Source: Aphrocallistes beatrix
Lineage: Eukaryota > Porifera > Hexactinellida > Sceptrulophora > Aphrocallistidae
Direction: 5' to 3'
Assembly: GCA_963281255.1 (NCBI GenBank)
Contig: OY725503.1
Coordinates: 1,426,001-1,490,000 of the forward strand
DNA length: 64,000 nt
Part shown: positions 11,801 through 22,434 of the stretch, piece by piece
Numbering within the stretch: position 1 is the first letter of the stretch
How the letters are laid out: each line of letters starts with the position of its first letter
Made by a program: the position numbers and the translations under genes
Notes under the pieces: generated by a model
What the model was told of the DNA's origin: nothing
The model's input: only the letters and a program-made list of their open reading frames with translations
The model's database searches: none

Positions 11801-14800
11801 ATTTTTATTTTTAATGTGGCCCGCAAGTATACTTGAAAAGCTCATGGTTTGCTCCTAGCATTTAATTAGTCAGAGCAGACTTCATACTCCTAACTGTGGT
11901 AGGATTATAGTTAGTCGGAATAACCGAGCATTTATAACTGAAAACCTCTCTAAACATACGTCATTACACATAACAGCACATGCCTGTAGTAACTTGCGGC
12001 GGTGCCGCTCTAGCTTGAGTTCGTGCTGCAACTCCTTAACTCTCTCCTCAGTACGCTGCTGACTGGAAGCCATCTCCCGCTGTCTCTCCTCCACTCGCCG
12101 TACCGCCTCCTCAGACGCACGTCTGGCTAGCAGCGCCGCATCTGCCAGCAAGGGAGCTGCCAGGGCTTGAGAGCTGCTAACTCGCAACTCATCGTACTTG
12201 CGTTCCAATCTCTGCATATGCTCCTCTGTGTGCTGTCTATAGAATCATAATCACCTTAGTGCAGACTCCAGAGTTCACAAAGATCTCTTGTGAATACAGT
12301 AGAACCAGCAGAATCCGAAACTCGTAAGTGGGGATACTAGGACTAAATCGCTAGCTCGTGGGAGAGATCAACTTCTTCATAGTACAGATGTGCTTAAATA
12401 TGGGAATGAGTTACGCATAACTATGTTCTGGATCATTGAGGTAAATGTATGTACTAAATCATCCGTAAACAAAGATTATGTCAGCAGAGCTGAATCCCGG
12501 AGTATAAAGGGATCATGCAGTTCTACTCCAATAAACAGATAAGGTAGTAGTGTGTTGTGTAAAAGCAAAAATATCAATTGTCCTAATCTTAATTTATATT
12601 TATCTGTAAGTTCGCTGTGTACCTCTCTAACTCAGCTCTCCTCAACATGTCACGTGTAACCTCAAGCTCTTCAGATTGCCTCCAGCATTTGTCATTGATT
12701 GAATCAATTCTTTGTTCCACCTCCAATCGATCAAAACCTAAAGTCTGATGGAAATATATCATAAAGTAGATTAAAATTCTATTTTAGTTGCCTGAATTGA
12801 TTAAAAACGCTTCGAAAAGTGAACATTGGTGTAGGTCAAATAGTCAGCTTGCAAACAAGTTAGAATATTCAGGAAATTTAACATTGGTGATGTTGCGATG
12901 GAGACAACGCCGCAAAATGTCCAAATGACCTGTTTCAGACTTAGCTAATCAAAACCAAGTTATAGATAGAGTTTTAAAAATAGAAAAACACTTGTTAAAA
13001 TGGTTGATTTTTTTCTTATGAGAATCAAAAAAAGCTCTTTTGAATTGAGACCTAAAATTATTATCGACTGTCTCTAACAGAATGTTCGGATAACGAAGTC
13101 GTACTATACTGTACTAAGACCTGAGTCTGTCTGAAGTCCTGGAGAGAGCTGCTTCTCAACTCACTCACGCTGATAGGCTCAGGATAAGGAGGGTGGGGAG
13201 GGTTGCTCGGTGTTTGGTGGTGGATTGGAGAATCAATGAACTCTAACTGTTTCTGACTGGTTCGAGAGGAGAGTGCTTCAAACTTCTCAGCAGCCGCCGC
13301 TCTCTCTGTTTCCAGCCTAGCGATTTTACTCTGCAGCGCCTTCAGAGCCTGCACCATCGCCTCGGACTGAATGTGCTCACTGCTGCTGTCTCTGCTCGGA
13401 GAGTGCGTGTCCACGCGCCCATGGTGGTCTGCCAGCACCTAGGAAAAGATAGGGAATCAGGAGATGTGATATAGGGATTACAGTTAAAAAGAAACAACAA
13501 AAAACTTATATATTTGGGTGAGATACACTGCACTTCTGCACAATTTGTTATAAAATGAATATTTACGGAGTTAATTTCATTTATCAGTAACAGATAGCTT
13601 TATTCCTCTTAAATTCTCATTCCAGATAGTATTCGAATTACTCATTTTTTTACATTACATTATACGTATATTATGGTGCTAGCGTCACAAAGTGGTATGC
13701 GAAGAATTTTAACAAACTGTGAACGAGTACTCGAATTTAATCTGTATTAATTAAATACAATTAAGAGAACGAAACATTTCATCTCATAACTGTTTTCTGA
13801 ATCATGATGAATGAAGGCTATTATTGAAGAGTCGAAATAGGAAGTGCATAAGTGAACATTTAAATTAACTACATACTTAGGTAAGCTACTTACAAAGCGA
13901 CTTACATAGAGAACTATAGCTGATTTAGTTCATTTTAAATATACTACACGTACGGTATTCACATTTTTATCAAAATAAAATCCAAGACTAGTTCCAACAG
14001 CTCTGACCAATGATCGAAAAAATCGTTCGGAATAATGAATTTGTTCCGATTAGTCAAATGACACCACTAATTCAAAGTGGAATAACGATGTTAATTTGCA
14101 ATGTTAGAATATTAAGGTTATCATTTCGTTAGATTGCTTTAACGAGATTTCTCAACATTATTGAAAGATACATAGGGCATTCCAAAAGTTCTCGTCCCAA
14201 ATCTGTATCTCAAATGATAGTGAAAATTGGATATTTTCAATTTGTCCATTGAATTCCTTAGGGGATCAGCTTCCAATTTATATATTGTTTTATTTTAAAA
14301 GGACAATTATTGTGGTTCCTATATTAGATTTTTATGCATCGGTTTTTCACATCGGTAAGGTAGTCCCTTTGAACGTGATTTTGGGGGTTCCCTTTGATAT
14401 ATTTCAGTTCTGAGCAGATTTAGATTAAAACTGATCCCGCCATCCAATTATACGCATCAACTAACATATATATTGAATTCTCTGAAGTATTATAGTTTGA
14501 GGCTGAGGGAATAATTGTGTTTTGAAGTGTGGTTTACTACCATTTTTGTCCCACTTTTTGAGCGGCGAAAATTGACAAAAAATCCACTAAAAGTGGCATG
14601 ATATTTTTTCAACACGAGCAATACTATTGAACACCTCCCGATTACTTTTTCACATTGGTTCTTAATCATTTCACCTTTTAATGACCTTATTCTACGATTT
14701 TCACAACTTTTATTCTCCAAATTTTGTTTTAAGCCATTTTCAATGTGAAGATTCCAACTTTTCGACACTACCCTAAACCGATGCATACAAATCTAATAAA

Positions 14801-15248
14801 GGAACTACAATAATTGTCCTCTTGAAATAAACCAATACAAATTGGGAGCTGATCCCCTAAGGAATGCAATGGACAAATCGAAAATATCCTATTTTCACTA
14901 TCATTTGAGATACAGATTTGGGACGAGAACTTTTGGAATGCCCTATGTACAATATCATAAACGCAGATTCAAAACGTAGAGCCGAATAAGATTAAGATAA
15001 TTATTGGTAGATACCTCTCTAATAGGCTTGAAAACGGAATCTCTGATCCCTTGAGGCTGGGCATATGAGAACTCCGTACTTGCAGATGTCATAGAGACGG
15101 CTAGACTGGTATCTGCATTATCGGATATGTTCAGAAATCCTTTCATATACTCATTGTCTGAGAGCAAGTCCAGTTCTTGGTAAGGACTGCCTTCTGATTG
15201 GAAGGAGATGAGAGGCGCAGAGCTATCCGGATATACTGACTTCTCCAT
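8853..15248 (-). CDS. CEP57: Centrosomal protein of 57 kDa, seven exons
   Basis: Exons on the minus strand: 15248-15015, 13438-13121, 12744-12623, 12236-11984, 10772-10387, 10073-9881, 9044-8853. Phases agree throughout and give 565 residues. Splice sites include GTATCT/CCTAG, GTCTTA/CATCAG, GTACAC/CTATAG, a GC donor (GCATGT)/AAATAG, GTGAGT/ACGTAG and GTCTGA/CTACAG. Residues 103-124 (SEAMVQALKALQSKIARLE..) match the Cep57 centrosome-localisation coiled coil. Coiled coil continues to about 309. The C-terminal part with KDIPFVVGTSTSQSYSVGAN (374-393), then RELAGLQ..HQHLARELQ, matches the Cep57 microtubule-binding domain. The last residues AIRNIQSTLKEEDLHW also fit family C-termini. CEP57 organises pericentriolar material and centriole engagement. 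The start at 15248 is the first ATG after the trinucleotide repeat. A GT donor 24 bases further on (GTATGT, exon end 11960) would add eight residues but interrupt the coiled coil. Confidence 0.85.
10885..11720. repeat. Foldback-family copy in a CEP57 intron, split by another element
   Basis: The left part (about 10885-10920, AATGTATTACCAGCATATATAAA) and right part (11394-11720) belong to the foldback family of 445-1060. The right part has GTGCAAC, CATTCCTGAGTTACTAGGG, GGGCTATATCTCGAAAATTG, GCTAGAGAC and TAGGCAACAGG. The X-box-like core has decayed to GTTACTAGGG. The two parts are separated by the tandem-motif element 10923-11393. Confidence 0.6.
10923..11393. mobile_element. Small element with repeated GCATTAGGTCGAAT motifs at both ends
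   Basis: About 470 bp. The ends are GGGGCGCATGCATTAGGTCG and, in reverse complement, GGGGACGCTGCATTAGGTCG. Inside each end the phrase (T/G)GCATTAGGTCGAAT is repeated three to four times, in opposite orientation at the two ends. The middle is AT-rich and holds only a low-complexity 83-codon ORF. Elements at 33322 and 44863 have the same layout with different phrases. Confidence 0.65.
14171..14947. mobile_element. Mariner-type MITE with long inverted repeats, in CEP57 intron 1
   Basis: The ends are CATAGGGCATTCCAAAAGTT (14171) and its reverse complement ending at 14947, flanked by TA (14169-14170, 14948-14949). The element is 777 bp and the arms match over about 185 bp each. The ORF inside (98 codons, minus) has no transposase motifs. 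Ends and TA duplication indicate mobilisation by a mariner transposase in trans. Confidence 0.8.
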
Positions 15249-15328
15249 TGAAACTCTAGATTCAAACACTTTTTCTACTACGTATTTAAACTTAAAAGAT
15301 GGAACGGCAGACGCAACTCTATTAAACA

Positions 15329-15330
15329 AC

Positions 15331-15384
<54 letters not shown>
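15329..15384. repeat. (AAC)n trinucleotide microsatellite
   Basis: About 18 ACA units, 80 bp upstream of the CEP57 start codon. The poly-Val and poly-Thr ORFs read from it on both strands are artefacts. Length changes here could affect the CEP57 promoter or 5' UTR. Confidence 0.9.
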
Positions 15385-15554
15385 TTTGTGAAAAAAGTAC
15401 ATTCCACGTAAGAAATCAGATTCTACCTAGACCAAAGTATGAGCGTAGCCGTCTTATTATTTTGCTTCCTACGGGTAGGCCTGCACTGTTAATAGAAAAC
15501 TAGAAAACTAATCCGAACACTTCATTATTACAATCCGAACACCCAAAATATATA

Positions 15555-16326
15555 CAGGGTGGCTCATAAGTTCTGATACAAGCTTCTTTAGGTATAAAAT
15601 TTTTTATACTCAAACAATCTTAGTTATTATGGTCTTTAGAGATTGTAATTCGAATATTCTCAATGACTTTGGAAGATTTTTTGAGTCTAAGACCTGGAAC
15701 TGTGTTTTGTATGGTGAGTTTTATGGGGGGAAAATGTGTCCTGGCACGCAGCAAAAATCGAGAATCAAGGTCACAGCTTCTGTGAAAAATGTCTTCATAA
15801 TCGATGTTCTATGACCATTTAACACCAGATACCTTTCATTCACCATGGAAATATTTCATAAATTCATTGAATTCATTATCAGAAACAAGAGAAAGTTATT
15901 ATTTCACGTGTTCAAATTAGGTATAATTTGCAAAATCACCCAAAATGGCACTTTTTTTCACATCACCAAAAATCTGATCCAAATTGCTCTCAATATTTAC
16001 TGATATAAACATCTTAATATTCTACAAATTTAGAGTGTTCGATGGAAATGTGAGAGCCAATTTTTCCTAGAATTTGAAGACTCTAGAAAGATTATTCGAA
16101 AAGCAGTGAGCCCTGATACTCGATTTTCGCTGCGTGCTAGGACACATTTTTCCCCCATAAAAATCACCATACAAAACACAGTTCCAGGTCTTAGACTCAA
16201 AAAATCTTCCAAAGTCATTGAGAATAATCGAATTACAATCTCTAAAGACCATAATAACTAAGATTGTCTGAGTATAAGAAATTTTATACCTAATGAAGCT
16301 TGTCACAGAACTTATGAGCCACCCTG
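15555..16326. mobile_element. Mariner-type MITE with about 250-bp inverted repeats
   Basis: The ends CAGGGTGGCTCATAAGTTCT (15555) and the reverse complement (to 16326) are flanked by TA (15553-15554, 16327-16328). The arms match over roughly 15555-15805 and 16079-16326 with a unique middle of about 270 bp. Small ORFs occur in mirror image in both arms and are not genes. The ends closely resemble the outer end of the giant palindrome at 53687. Confidence 0.85.
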
Positions 16327-16328
16327 TA

Positions 16329-17172
16329 ATATTCGAACAATACAAATTAATTATAGTTAATACCCCATCGAATTAGTGTTACTTCACTAATCAGAACGAT
16401 TTTTTCGATCATCGCCACAGAGCTGTTGGGACTAGCGAGGGTGTATGTACATTTGTTGTATAATTGGCTACAAATTTGTAATTAACATAGTTAAGTCTCA
16501 AAAACCGGTACATCGAGTACAACGAAATGTTAACCATTTCGACTGTAAAGCTAATGAATAGTATTAATGCCCTGCACCTGAAAGAGATGTGGTACTCACT
16601 CCAATAATGACAATATAGCAGTAACTAAGTATAGATGAGGGTGGTGGAGCTGAAACAAGTTTTTCCAACTAACAGCGGAGCGGCCATAGGAAATCTCCTA
16701 TATATGAAAGCAGTTGAGATGTAGCTTAAAATACTAAATATAATTTATTAAATATCCTATACTAAAATCAATGAGATCTCTTAATTCCTTTAAACATAAC
16801 TTCGTAGTAAAGGTGTGAAAATATTAATATGTGTATTTGTAAAGAGCTAAAGGTTAAGTAGTTTCCTCAGCTATTCCAATTCAGTACCATCGTGGCATCC
16901 CCAAAAGGCCCCGCAATACCAAGTGAGTATAGTCTAGCACGAATAAAAACATTAAGCAAGAACCTATAAGGTACAATTTGTTGTCATATATCGGCCTTAC
17001 AGGAAACGCCGAAGTCACAGTGGATGAAATTGGACCACACCAACGTCTCTCAAATTCAATAATTTTGACCCTTCGATCAACTAGAAAATACGACCAACTA
17101 GCTCTGCACAATCAACCCGGTGTTAAATCAAGTACTAGGAGTCAAACCTGATAGTATTACGAGGGCATAGTA
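16329..17172. other. Intergenic DNA, no gene seen
   Basis: AT-rich sequence between two mariner-type elements. I found no conserved coding features on either strand. Confidence 0.4.
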
Positions 17173-18512
17173 CTACGGGCGTTCAATAAGTTCTGATCAT
17201 TAAGAGATAACATGACTATATTGTACAAGTACCATAATTCGCTCATAGAATATGTTTATTCTATCAATGACCTAAAAGTCAGTTTTTATTTCATCTTGAT
17301 ATTCCATATACTTTTTGATTTACACATTATTTTGTAAAACCGATTTTGCATACTAATCAATTATGTCGTCATCAAAGAAGAATTCTAATATTGAGCAGAG
17401 ATCATACGTTAAGATTCGTACTCTGCTCGGGAAATCTGCGCACGATATACATATTGACTTGGTGCAAGTCTATGGTATGAAAGGTGCTCTATCTTATCCT
17501 GGAGTCAGACGATGAGCCCAGCGCTTTAGGGTAGGTAGAGAGTCTGTGGAAGATGACCCTCGGGCTGGAGCACCTGTTACGGCGTTTGTCCCCAAGTATT
17601 CCAGTGCTATTAAGGAACTCCTTGATTCAGATCCTCATATCACTGTTAAAGAGTTAGCTCATATTATTGGGATCTCAACGGGAAGTGTTGATCACATTCT
17701 GAAGTCAAAACTCAATCTATCAAAGGTTTGTGCCCGATGGGTCCCTCATTGCTTAACAAAGGCCCAAATGGCAACCAGGGTTAGATGTTGCCGAAACCTC
17801 TTAAAAGTATATAAAGGAGCTGACCCTCGTCGTTTATTTGAAGTAGTGACTGGTGATGAAACGTGGGTACTGTATAGCACACCTCTATCTAAAGAAGCGA
17901 ACAAGGTGTGGAAGGAGAGTCACTCAGATCCACCAATGATCCCTAGGCCCGATTTCAGGTCATCCAAGGTGATGTACTGTATATTCTTTGATGGATATGG
18001 CCCAGTTGCTCAGATAATAGTTCCAAAAGGACAAACCATTACAGGGAATTTCTATACTAGCCAGTGTCTTCGTGAAGTTGAACAACGACTATTTAAACGA
18101 AGACCTAGTACTGGAGCGAAGGGGTTAAAATTATTGCACGATAATTCCCGCCCTCACAAAACCAAGCAGGTCAAAGCCAAAATTGAAAGCATGGGGATGG
18201 TTGAGCTTGAGCATCCACCCTACAGTCCAGACCTAGCTTCTTGTGACTTTTATTTATTCCCGAAGCTAAAAGAGTACCTTTCTGGCCGCCATTTCGGCAC
18301 AAATGCAGCACTGGGTTCGGCGGTTTTACAGTATCTAAACCTTATACCTCCAGAGGACTATAAAAAAGTATTTGAACAATGGTTAAAACGTTTACAACGC
18401 TGTATCGAAAATCGTGGGGAGTATTTTGAAAAAATAAAACATTAACAACTTGTTTATTGTGTATTTTAAATGTTTTACAGTGTACTGATCAGAACTTATT
18501 GAACGCCCGTAG
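17173..18512 (+). mobile_element. Full-length mariner transposon
   Basis: The ends CTACGGGCGTTCAATAAGTT (17173) and its reverse complement (to 18512) are flanked by TA (17171-17172, 18513-18514). The inverted repeats agree over about 27 bp. The 1340-bp length and single transposase gene are normal for mariner. This is the best preserved autonomous-type element in the window. Confidence 0.9.
17363..18445 (+). pseudogene. Mariner transposase (DD34D) with one internal stop codon
   Basis: The frame runs from ATG 17363 to TAA 18443-18445, 361 codons, with one interruption: TGA at 17513-17515 (codon 51), where the family normally has Trp in a W-A-x-R-F motif, so one TGG to TGA change explains it. 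The rest is open: helix-turn-helix near 90-115 (TVKELAHIIGISTGSVDHIL), TGDETWVLYSTP (first D), LLHDNSRPHK (second D) and YSPDLASCDFYLFP (third D). I count 34 residues between the second and third D, the mariner signature. A protein starting at codon 62 (17546) would lack the first DNA-binding part and is unlikely to be active. Confidence 0.9.
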
Positions 18513-18514
18513 TA

Positions 18515-19234
18515 CAATAGATCAACTAGCGTTTGCAATAGACGAACTAAGAATTATGCTATTGATGCTATTGAGTATGGGTTTGAAATTGATTTTTGGA
18601 AAGTGTATGCTACGGAAGCGGGGAATGGCATTCATGTGGAGGAACGGAACGCAGGACGGGGATGAGAGGAGCAAATATTAATTGTTCAATTGCACACATT
18701 AGTTGATCTATTGCAAACCCAAAGTTAATCACAAACCTTGTCCCATTTGATCGAACTTTTACTATTTCATAGCAATAAGCGACGTAATTATCATTTAACT
18801 AACCCAGGCAATTAATTCAATTATTTTCGCATTACTAGCACATTACTAGAGAGAGAGAAAGCAAATCCTTTCTCATAAAAGGACTTACTAGCTGCAAGCT
18901 GTAGATAGGTTTGCCCATGAACCCAAACATATCTAATGTTTCCGAAATACAAGATCCGTATTCAAAATTCAGTAGTCTTCCGATATATTAATATGTGGGG
19001 ACACATACTTGTTTTACTTAATTATTAGTAAAATAGATTTCTTACAGGCACACTTTATTCGCTCATGTTTAGCGACTTTCAAATAATATCCGCATTTGTC
19101 CTGCGAACACCTAAATGAAGTCTATCATCATTTTCGGAAATCTAAGACGAGATATTATGTAGTAATAGGAACTGTAGGCACGAAGCTACTGACACAACCT
19201 GGTCGATATCAATAATCAATTTATTAAGTAAATA
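18515..19234. other. Intergenic DNA, no gene seen
   Basis: AT-rich with a short (GA)n run near 18850. No coding features. Confidence 0.4.
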
Positions 19235-19421
19235 CAGTCGACTCCGCTTGATAGGGTCACATCGATCAGAGGACATTTTTCCCTGATTAAGCGAGGAACC
19301 CCATTAACCGAAATATATTGCATTAGCTTCTATGTGTGAGAGCTATTCCGGCCCTGCCAAAAGTGGCCCGATTAAGCGGTTGACCCGATTAAACAATGAC
19401 CCTATTAAGTGGAGTCGACTG
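19235..19421. mobile_element. MITE family T1 (pogo/Tigger-like ends)
   Basis: 187 bp, ends CAGTCGACTCCGCTTGATAG / CTATTAAGTGGAGTCGACTG, with TA on both sides. The internal sequence repeats the phrase GATTAAGCGG, and the element is almost palindromic. Further copies are at 34369-34559 and 59535-59742. The source transposase is not in the window. Confidence 0.8.
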
Positions 19422-19480
19422 TATATATTAAACTTGAATACACACATATTGGGTCTTAACAAATAGACTAATTAAGTATA

Positions 19481-21337
19481 TTAAAGGTATGGGCAGTATG
19501 AAGAATTTGTTAGATTTGACTGTTGGAATGGAATAGTGAAGTGATATTCCCTAATGATGATTCCAAATATGCAAATCAATACACACAAAATGAGTGTCAA
19601 AACTCTTGAAGCGATTGTAAAAACAAAAGTAGTGGAATCCAAATTAGAGGCATGGTGTGCAGCTCCAGATTCTTCAGTTGGTAGATCCGGTCCAAGCTCT
19701 ACAAGGAGATTAGTGTTCTCAACTTCAGACTCATCTTGAGACACATTTTCATCAAACCAAGTTCTGTTTGAGATTTGTGTTTTCATATTCGTTTTTTCTA
19801 CATTATTATCTTCACTTGAAGAACATGTTTTCTCTTCATGTAGGTTTAGCTCACTCGGGGCGGCGCTGGTATGAGAAGTTGATTGATTAACTTTGCTAAT
19901 GAGTTTATCTTCCAGTACAAGGCCCGCATTCTTCATTGCCAAATCTGCCGTCTCCTTCCAGTCGATACGCAAAAAGAATACTGTGTAACCAATTGCTTGA
20001 GTGAATACTCCAATTCCTAATCCCAGCCAGAATCCGGAAGTGTACCACTTCAGAACGAAAGCGAATATGAAAGCCAGTGGGAGAGACACGAACCCGTAGG
20101 TGATGATGTTGATTAGAGCTCCAAACTTCTGCTTGCCACAGCCTTTGATTATTCCACCTGAAACACTCTGATATCCATCAATTAATTGGAATACAGAGAT
20201 CACGATTACTGGCCACGTCGAACCAGCAAGAATGCACAAGTCACTAGTGTAGAGAAGAGAGAGCCAGTGCCTGGAAAAGAACATTACCACGAACTGGGTA
20301 AATCCAATAAAAAGAATTGTACATAAGCTGAGGTAGGAACTCCGCCTTGCTCTGTTTGGTTCGTTATGACCTAGAAGATTGCCAATACGGACTGTGGCTG
20401 CAACCATGTAACCGAGTGGAATTGAGTAGATTAAAGTTGAAATGTTCATTAGAACCGAATAAATGCCCAGTTCGATTTTAGGATAAGGAGCAATCGCACC
20501 AACGGTAAAATAACCAAACTCATAGGCCCACCACTCAAAACATAGCATTAGCATTCCCGGGATTCCATACTTGAAGTATTGGTACCAATCGTAGAGTGCA
20601 TCTAGCCGCCAGTGCCCCCATGTCTGCTGATAGAGATGGGAGAACCGAAGATAGAGAATGTACCCAACAGCGACAGCATACTGCGAAGCTGTGAAGGCTA
20701 TTGCACAGCCGCTTAAGCCTAGTTGCAGGTGGATGACAAGGAAGTACTGTCCAATCCCATTTACCAATATACCAAATGAAGTACAGATTATCTGAGGTAG
20801 GACCAGGTTATGAGATTGGAAAAGTTTTAGAGTAACGTAAGACAACTGAGCTGCGGGAAGACAAAGACAGAAGTAGGAGATAAACTGCCCAGCAACTTCA
20901 GCAACATCTGGATCTTGATGCAAGATAAGTAGTATCGTTTCTAAATTGAGCCATAAAGCTGCGAGTGGGAAACATAGAAGTGCATGGATTAATAAAGCTT
21001 TCTGATAATAAAGTCCGCATTGACGGTACTGCTTCGCCCCATAAGCTTGAGAACAGAGAGTTGCTAAGGCAGAACTCAAGCCAATAGAAATAGCACTTCC
21101 GGTAATATTAGTAAATGACAAAGCAATGCTACTACCATCGAAGAATTTTTTATCCGAACTAATATGCCCAGCAAACACCAAACATATAAACTTGTTCAAA
21201 CTTGCTAATATATAAGCTAGAGAATTAGGTAGAGCAAGTTTGTTCAAAATGAAAAGCTCTTTGATAATGTAAAAAGAAAATATATTGTCAATCCAGGAAT
21301 TGGTACGTATAGAATTCAATATCTTGTTGTAGGACAT
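19481..21337 (-). CDS. MATE family proton-coupled cation exporter (SLC47-like)
   Basis: 618 residues from one exon, an animal-type multidrug and toxin extrusion transporter that exchanges organic cations for protons at the plasma membrane. Twelve hydrophobic segments form two bundles, followed by a long polar loop (about 460-575) and a thirteenth C-terminal segment (RVLTLILCVLICIFGIII), the arrangement of animal SLC47 proteins. FEWWAYEFGYF (near 270) keeps the two glutamates of the family's FEWWAYE motif. The later glutamate normally found about 22 residues on seems replaced by Asn (SVLMNIST). ATVRIGNLLG and GIIKGCGKQKFG also match the family. The frame is intact and the start is the first ATG. 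The 3' end is 60 bp from a T1 MITE. Confidence 0.9.
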   Translation of the reverse strand: MSYNKILNSIRTNSWIDNIFSFYIIKELFILNKLALPNSLAYILASLNKFICLVFAGHISSDKKFFDGSSIALSFTNITGSAISIGLSSALATLCSQAYGAKQYRQCGLYYQKALLIHALLCFPLAALWLNLETILLILHQDPDVAEVAGQFISYFCLCLPAAQLSYVTLKLFQSHNLVLPQIICTSFGILVNGIGQYFLVIHLQLGLSGCAIAFTASQYAVAVGYILYLRFSHLYQQTWGHWRLDALYDWYQYFKYGIPGMLMLCFEWWAYEFGYFTVGAIAPYPKIELGIYSVLMNISTLIYSIPLGYMVAATVRIGNLLGHNEPNRARRSSYLSLCTILFIGFTQFVVMFFSRHWLSLLYTSDLCILAGSTWPVIVISVFQLIDGYQSVSGGIIKGCGKQKFGALINIITYGFVSLPLAFIFAFVLKWYTSGFWLGLGIGVFTQAIGYTVFFLRIDWKETADLAMKNAGLVLEDKLISKVNQSTSHTSAAPSELNLHEEKTCSSSEDNNVEKTNMKTQISNRTWFDENVSQDESEVENTNLLVELGPDLPTEESGAAHHASNLDSTTFVFTIASRVLTLILCVLICIFGIIIREYHFTIPFQQSNLTNSSYCPYL

Positions 21338-21749
21338 AATTATAAAATATTGAATGTGAAAGTCATAATTATTATGTTTTGAATTTTCGTATTCCCAGCA
21401 TAGCTATTACACAATTCAAGGACTATATAACGTTTTAAATAATTAAGTTTTTCAGGAATTTATTACGCAACTTCCGGCTTCGGATCATTGATGAAATAAT
21501 CAAATTTGACGTCAGCAAAATGCAGAGCAGCTACGTTCAATATTTCTTTCAAACAGTGATTACCAATCAAACCATATATATTTACTTGGTGCTAGGGATG
21601 AACAATACATATTCTTCCCAGATATTCATAATCTATAAACCATGATACAACCGTTCAAAAGTAGTTTCTAGCATGCTACTATGTTCGAAGTTTGTGTACT
21701 TTCTACATCAATATTGTGAACAAAAACAAGCACATGCATTATTAATCAT

Positions 21750-22310
21750 ACAAGCGCGCTTCGCTTGCTTGCGCTGCGCGGCTGGCGGACACTTTGTGTC
21801 CGCCGAAGGCTCCCTTCGGTCGCCTGGAGGTGATATCGGTTAATTAAAAGGGAGATATCATCTCTAAATATGTCCATCTTAGTTTTAAAATCGATATCCT
21901 CGAAAAAACACCAAATTTGTCAATTTTTAAAATTTTGATGAGTAATGATGACGTCATAGCAAAGTGATGAGTCATCATTTTTTGATGATAGTTATATCAT
22001 ATGTGAGGTATGTTAGTATACAGATTCTATTAAAATTTCAGCCTTCTATCTCCTATAATGGCTGAGTTATGCCCGAATAACTGTGTTGCTTAACTTTTAA
22101 AAATGTGACAATGACGTCATAATTCCATGATGAGTCGACATTTTGCTCTGAACTCAGAACTTACTGGAGCCATAGCCAAAAGACTCCCACATGCCAAAAA
22201 TCAGCTTTCTGCGCCCGGCAGTTTCTTCAATCAATTCGTTACAGATATATATATACACAAACAACAATCGAGTTTTAATAGTAAGGATGAGTCACTTAAT
22301 GGAGCTGCAC
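21750..22310 (-). repeat. Repeat family X, full-length copy
   Basis: Inverted relative to the copy at 1640-2224. The GC-rich hairpin end (ACAAGCGCGCTTCGCTTGC) is at 21750. ATGACGTCAT occurs at 21948-21957 and 22111-22120, with TGAGTCAT beside the first. The other end has TATATATATACACAAACAAC and TTTTAATAGTAAGGATG. Confidence 0.75.
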
Positions 22311-22434
22311 CATCAGTCTATCGACTGATATAGTTCTTTTTAGAAGAATTTAGTACGTATTGAATTACAATGGAATTTGCATATCATTACAAACTCGAGT
22401 TTTGCTCACAAAAAGGTTGCTAATAGGGAACATA

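Noticed and set aside
14490-14786. 98-codon minus ORF within the mariner MITE
   Set aside because: It lacks a helix-turn-helix or DDE motifs and partly overlaps the inverted arm.
15208-15411. Poly-Thr and poly-Val ORFs
   Set aside because: They are read from the (AAC)n microsatellite upstream of CEP57.
16881-17111. Minus ORF ending GLLGMPRWY, resembling the GMPRRY motif of cytochrome oxidase I
   Set aside because: Only a few residues fit. The rest does not resemble a mitochondrial protein, so a nuclear mitochondrial insert is not supported.
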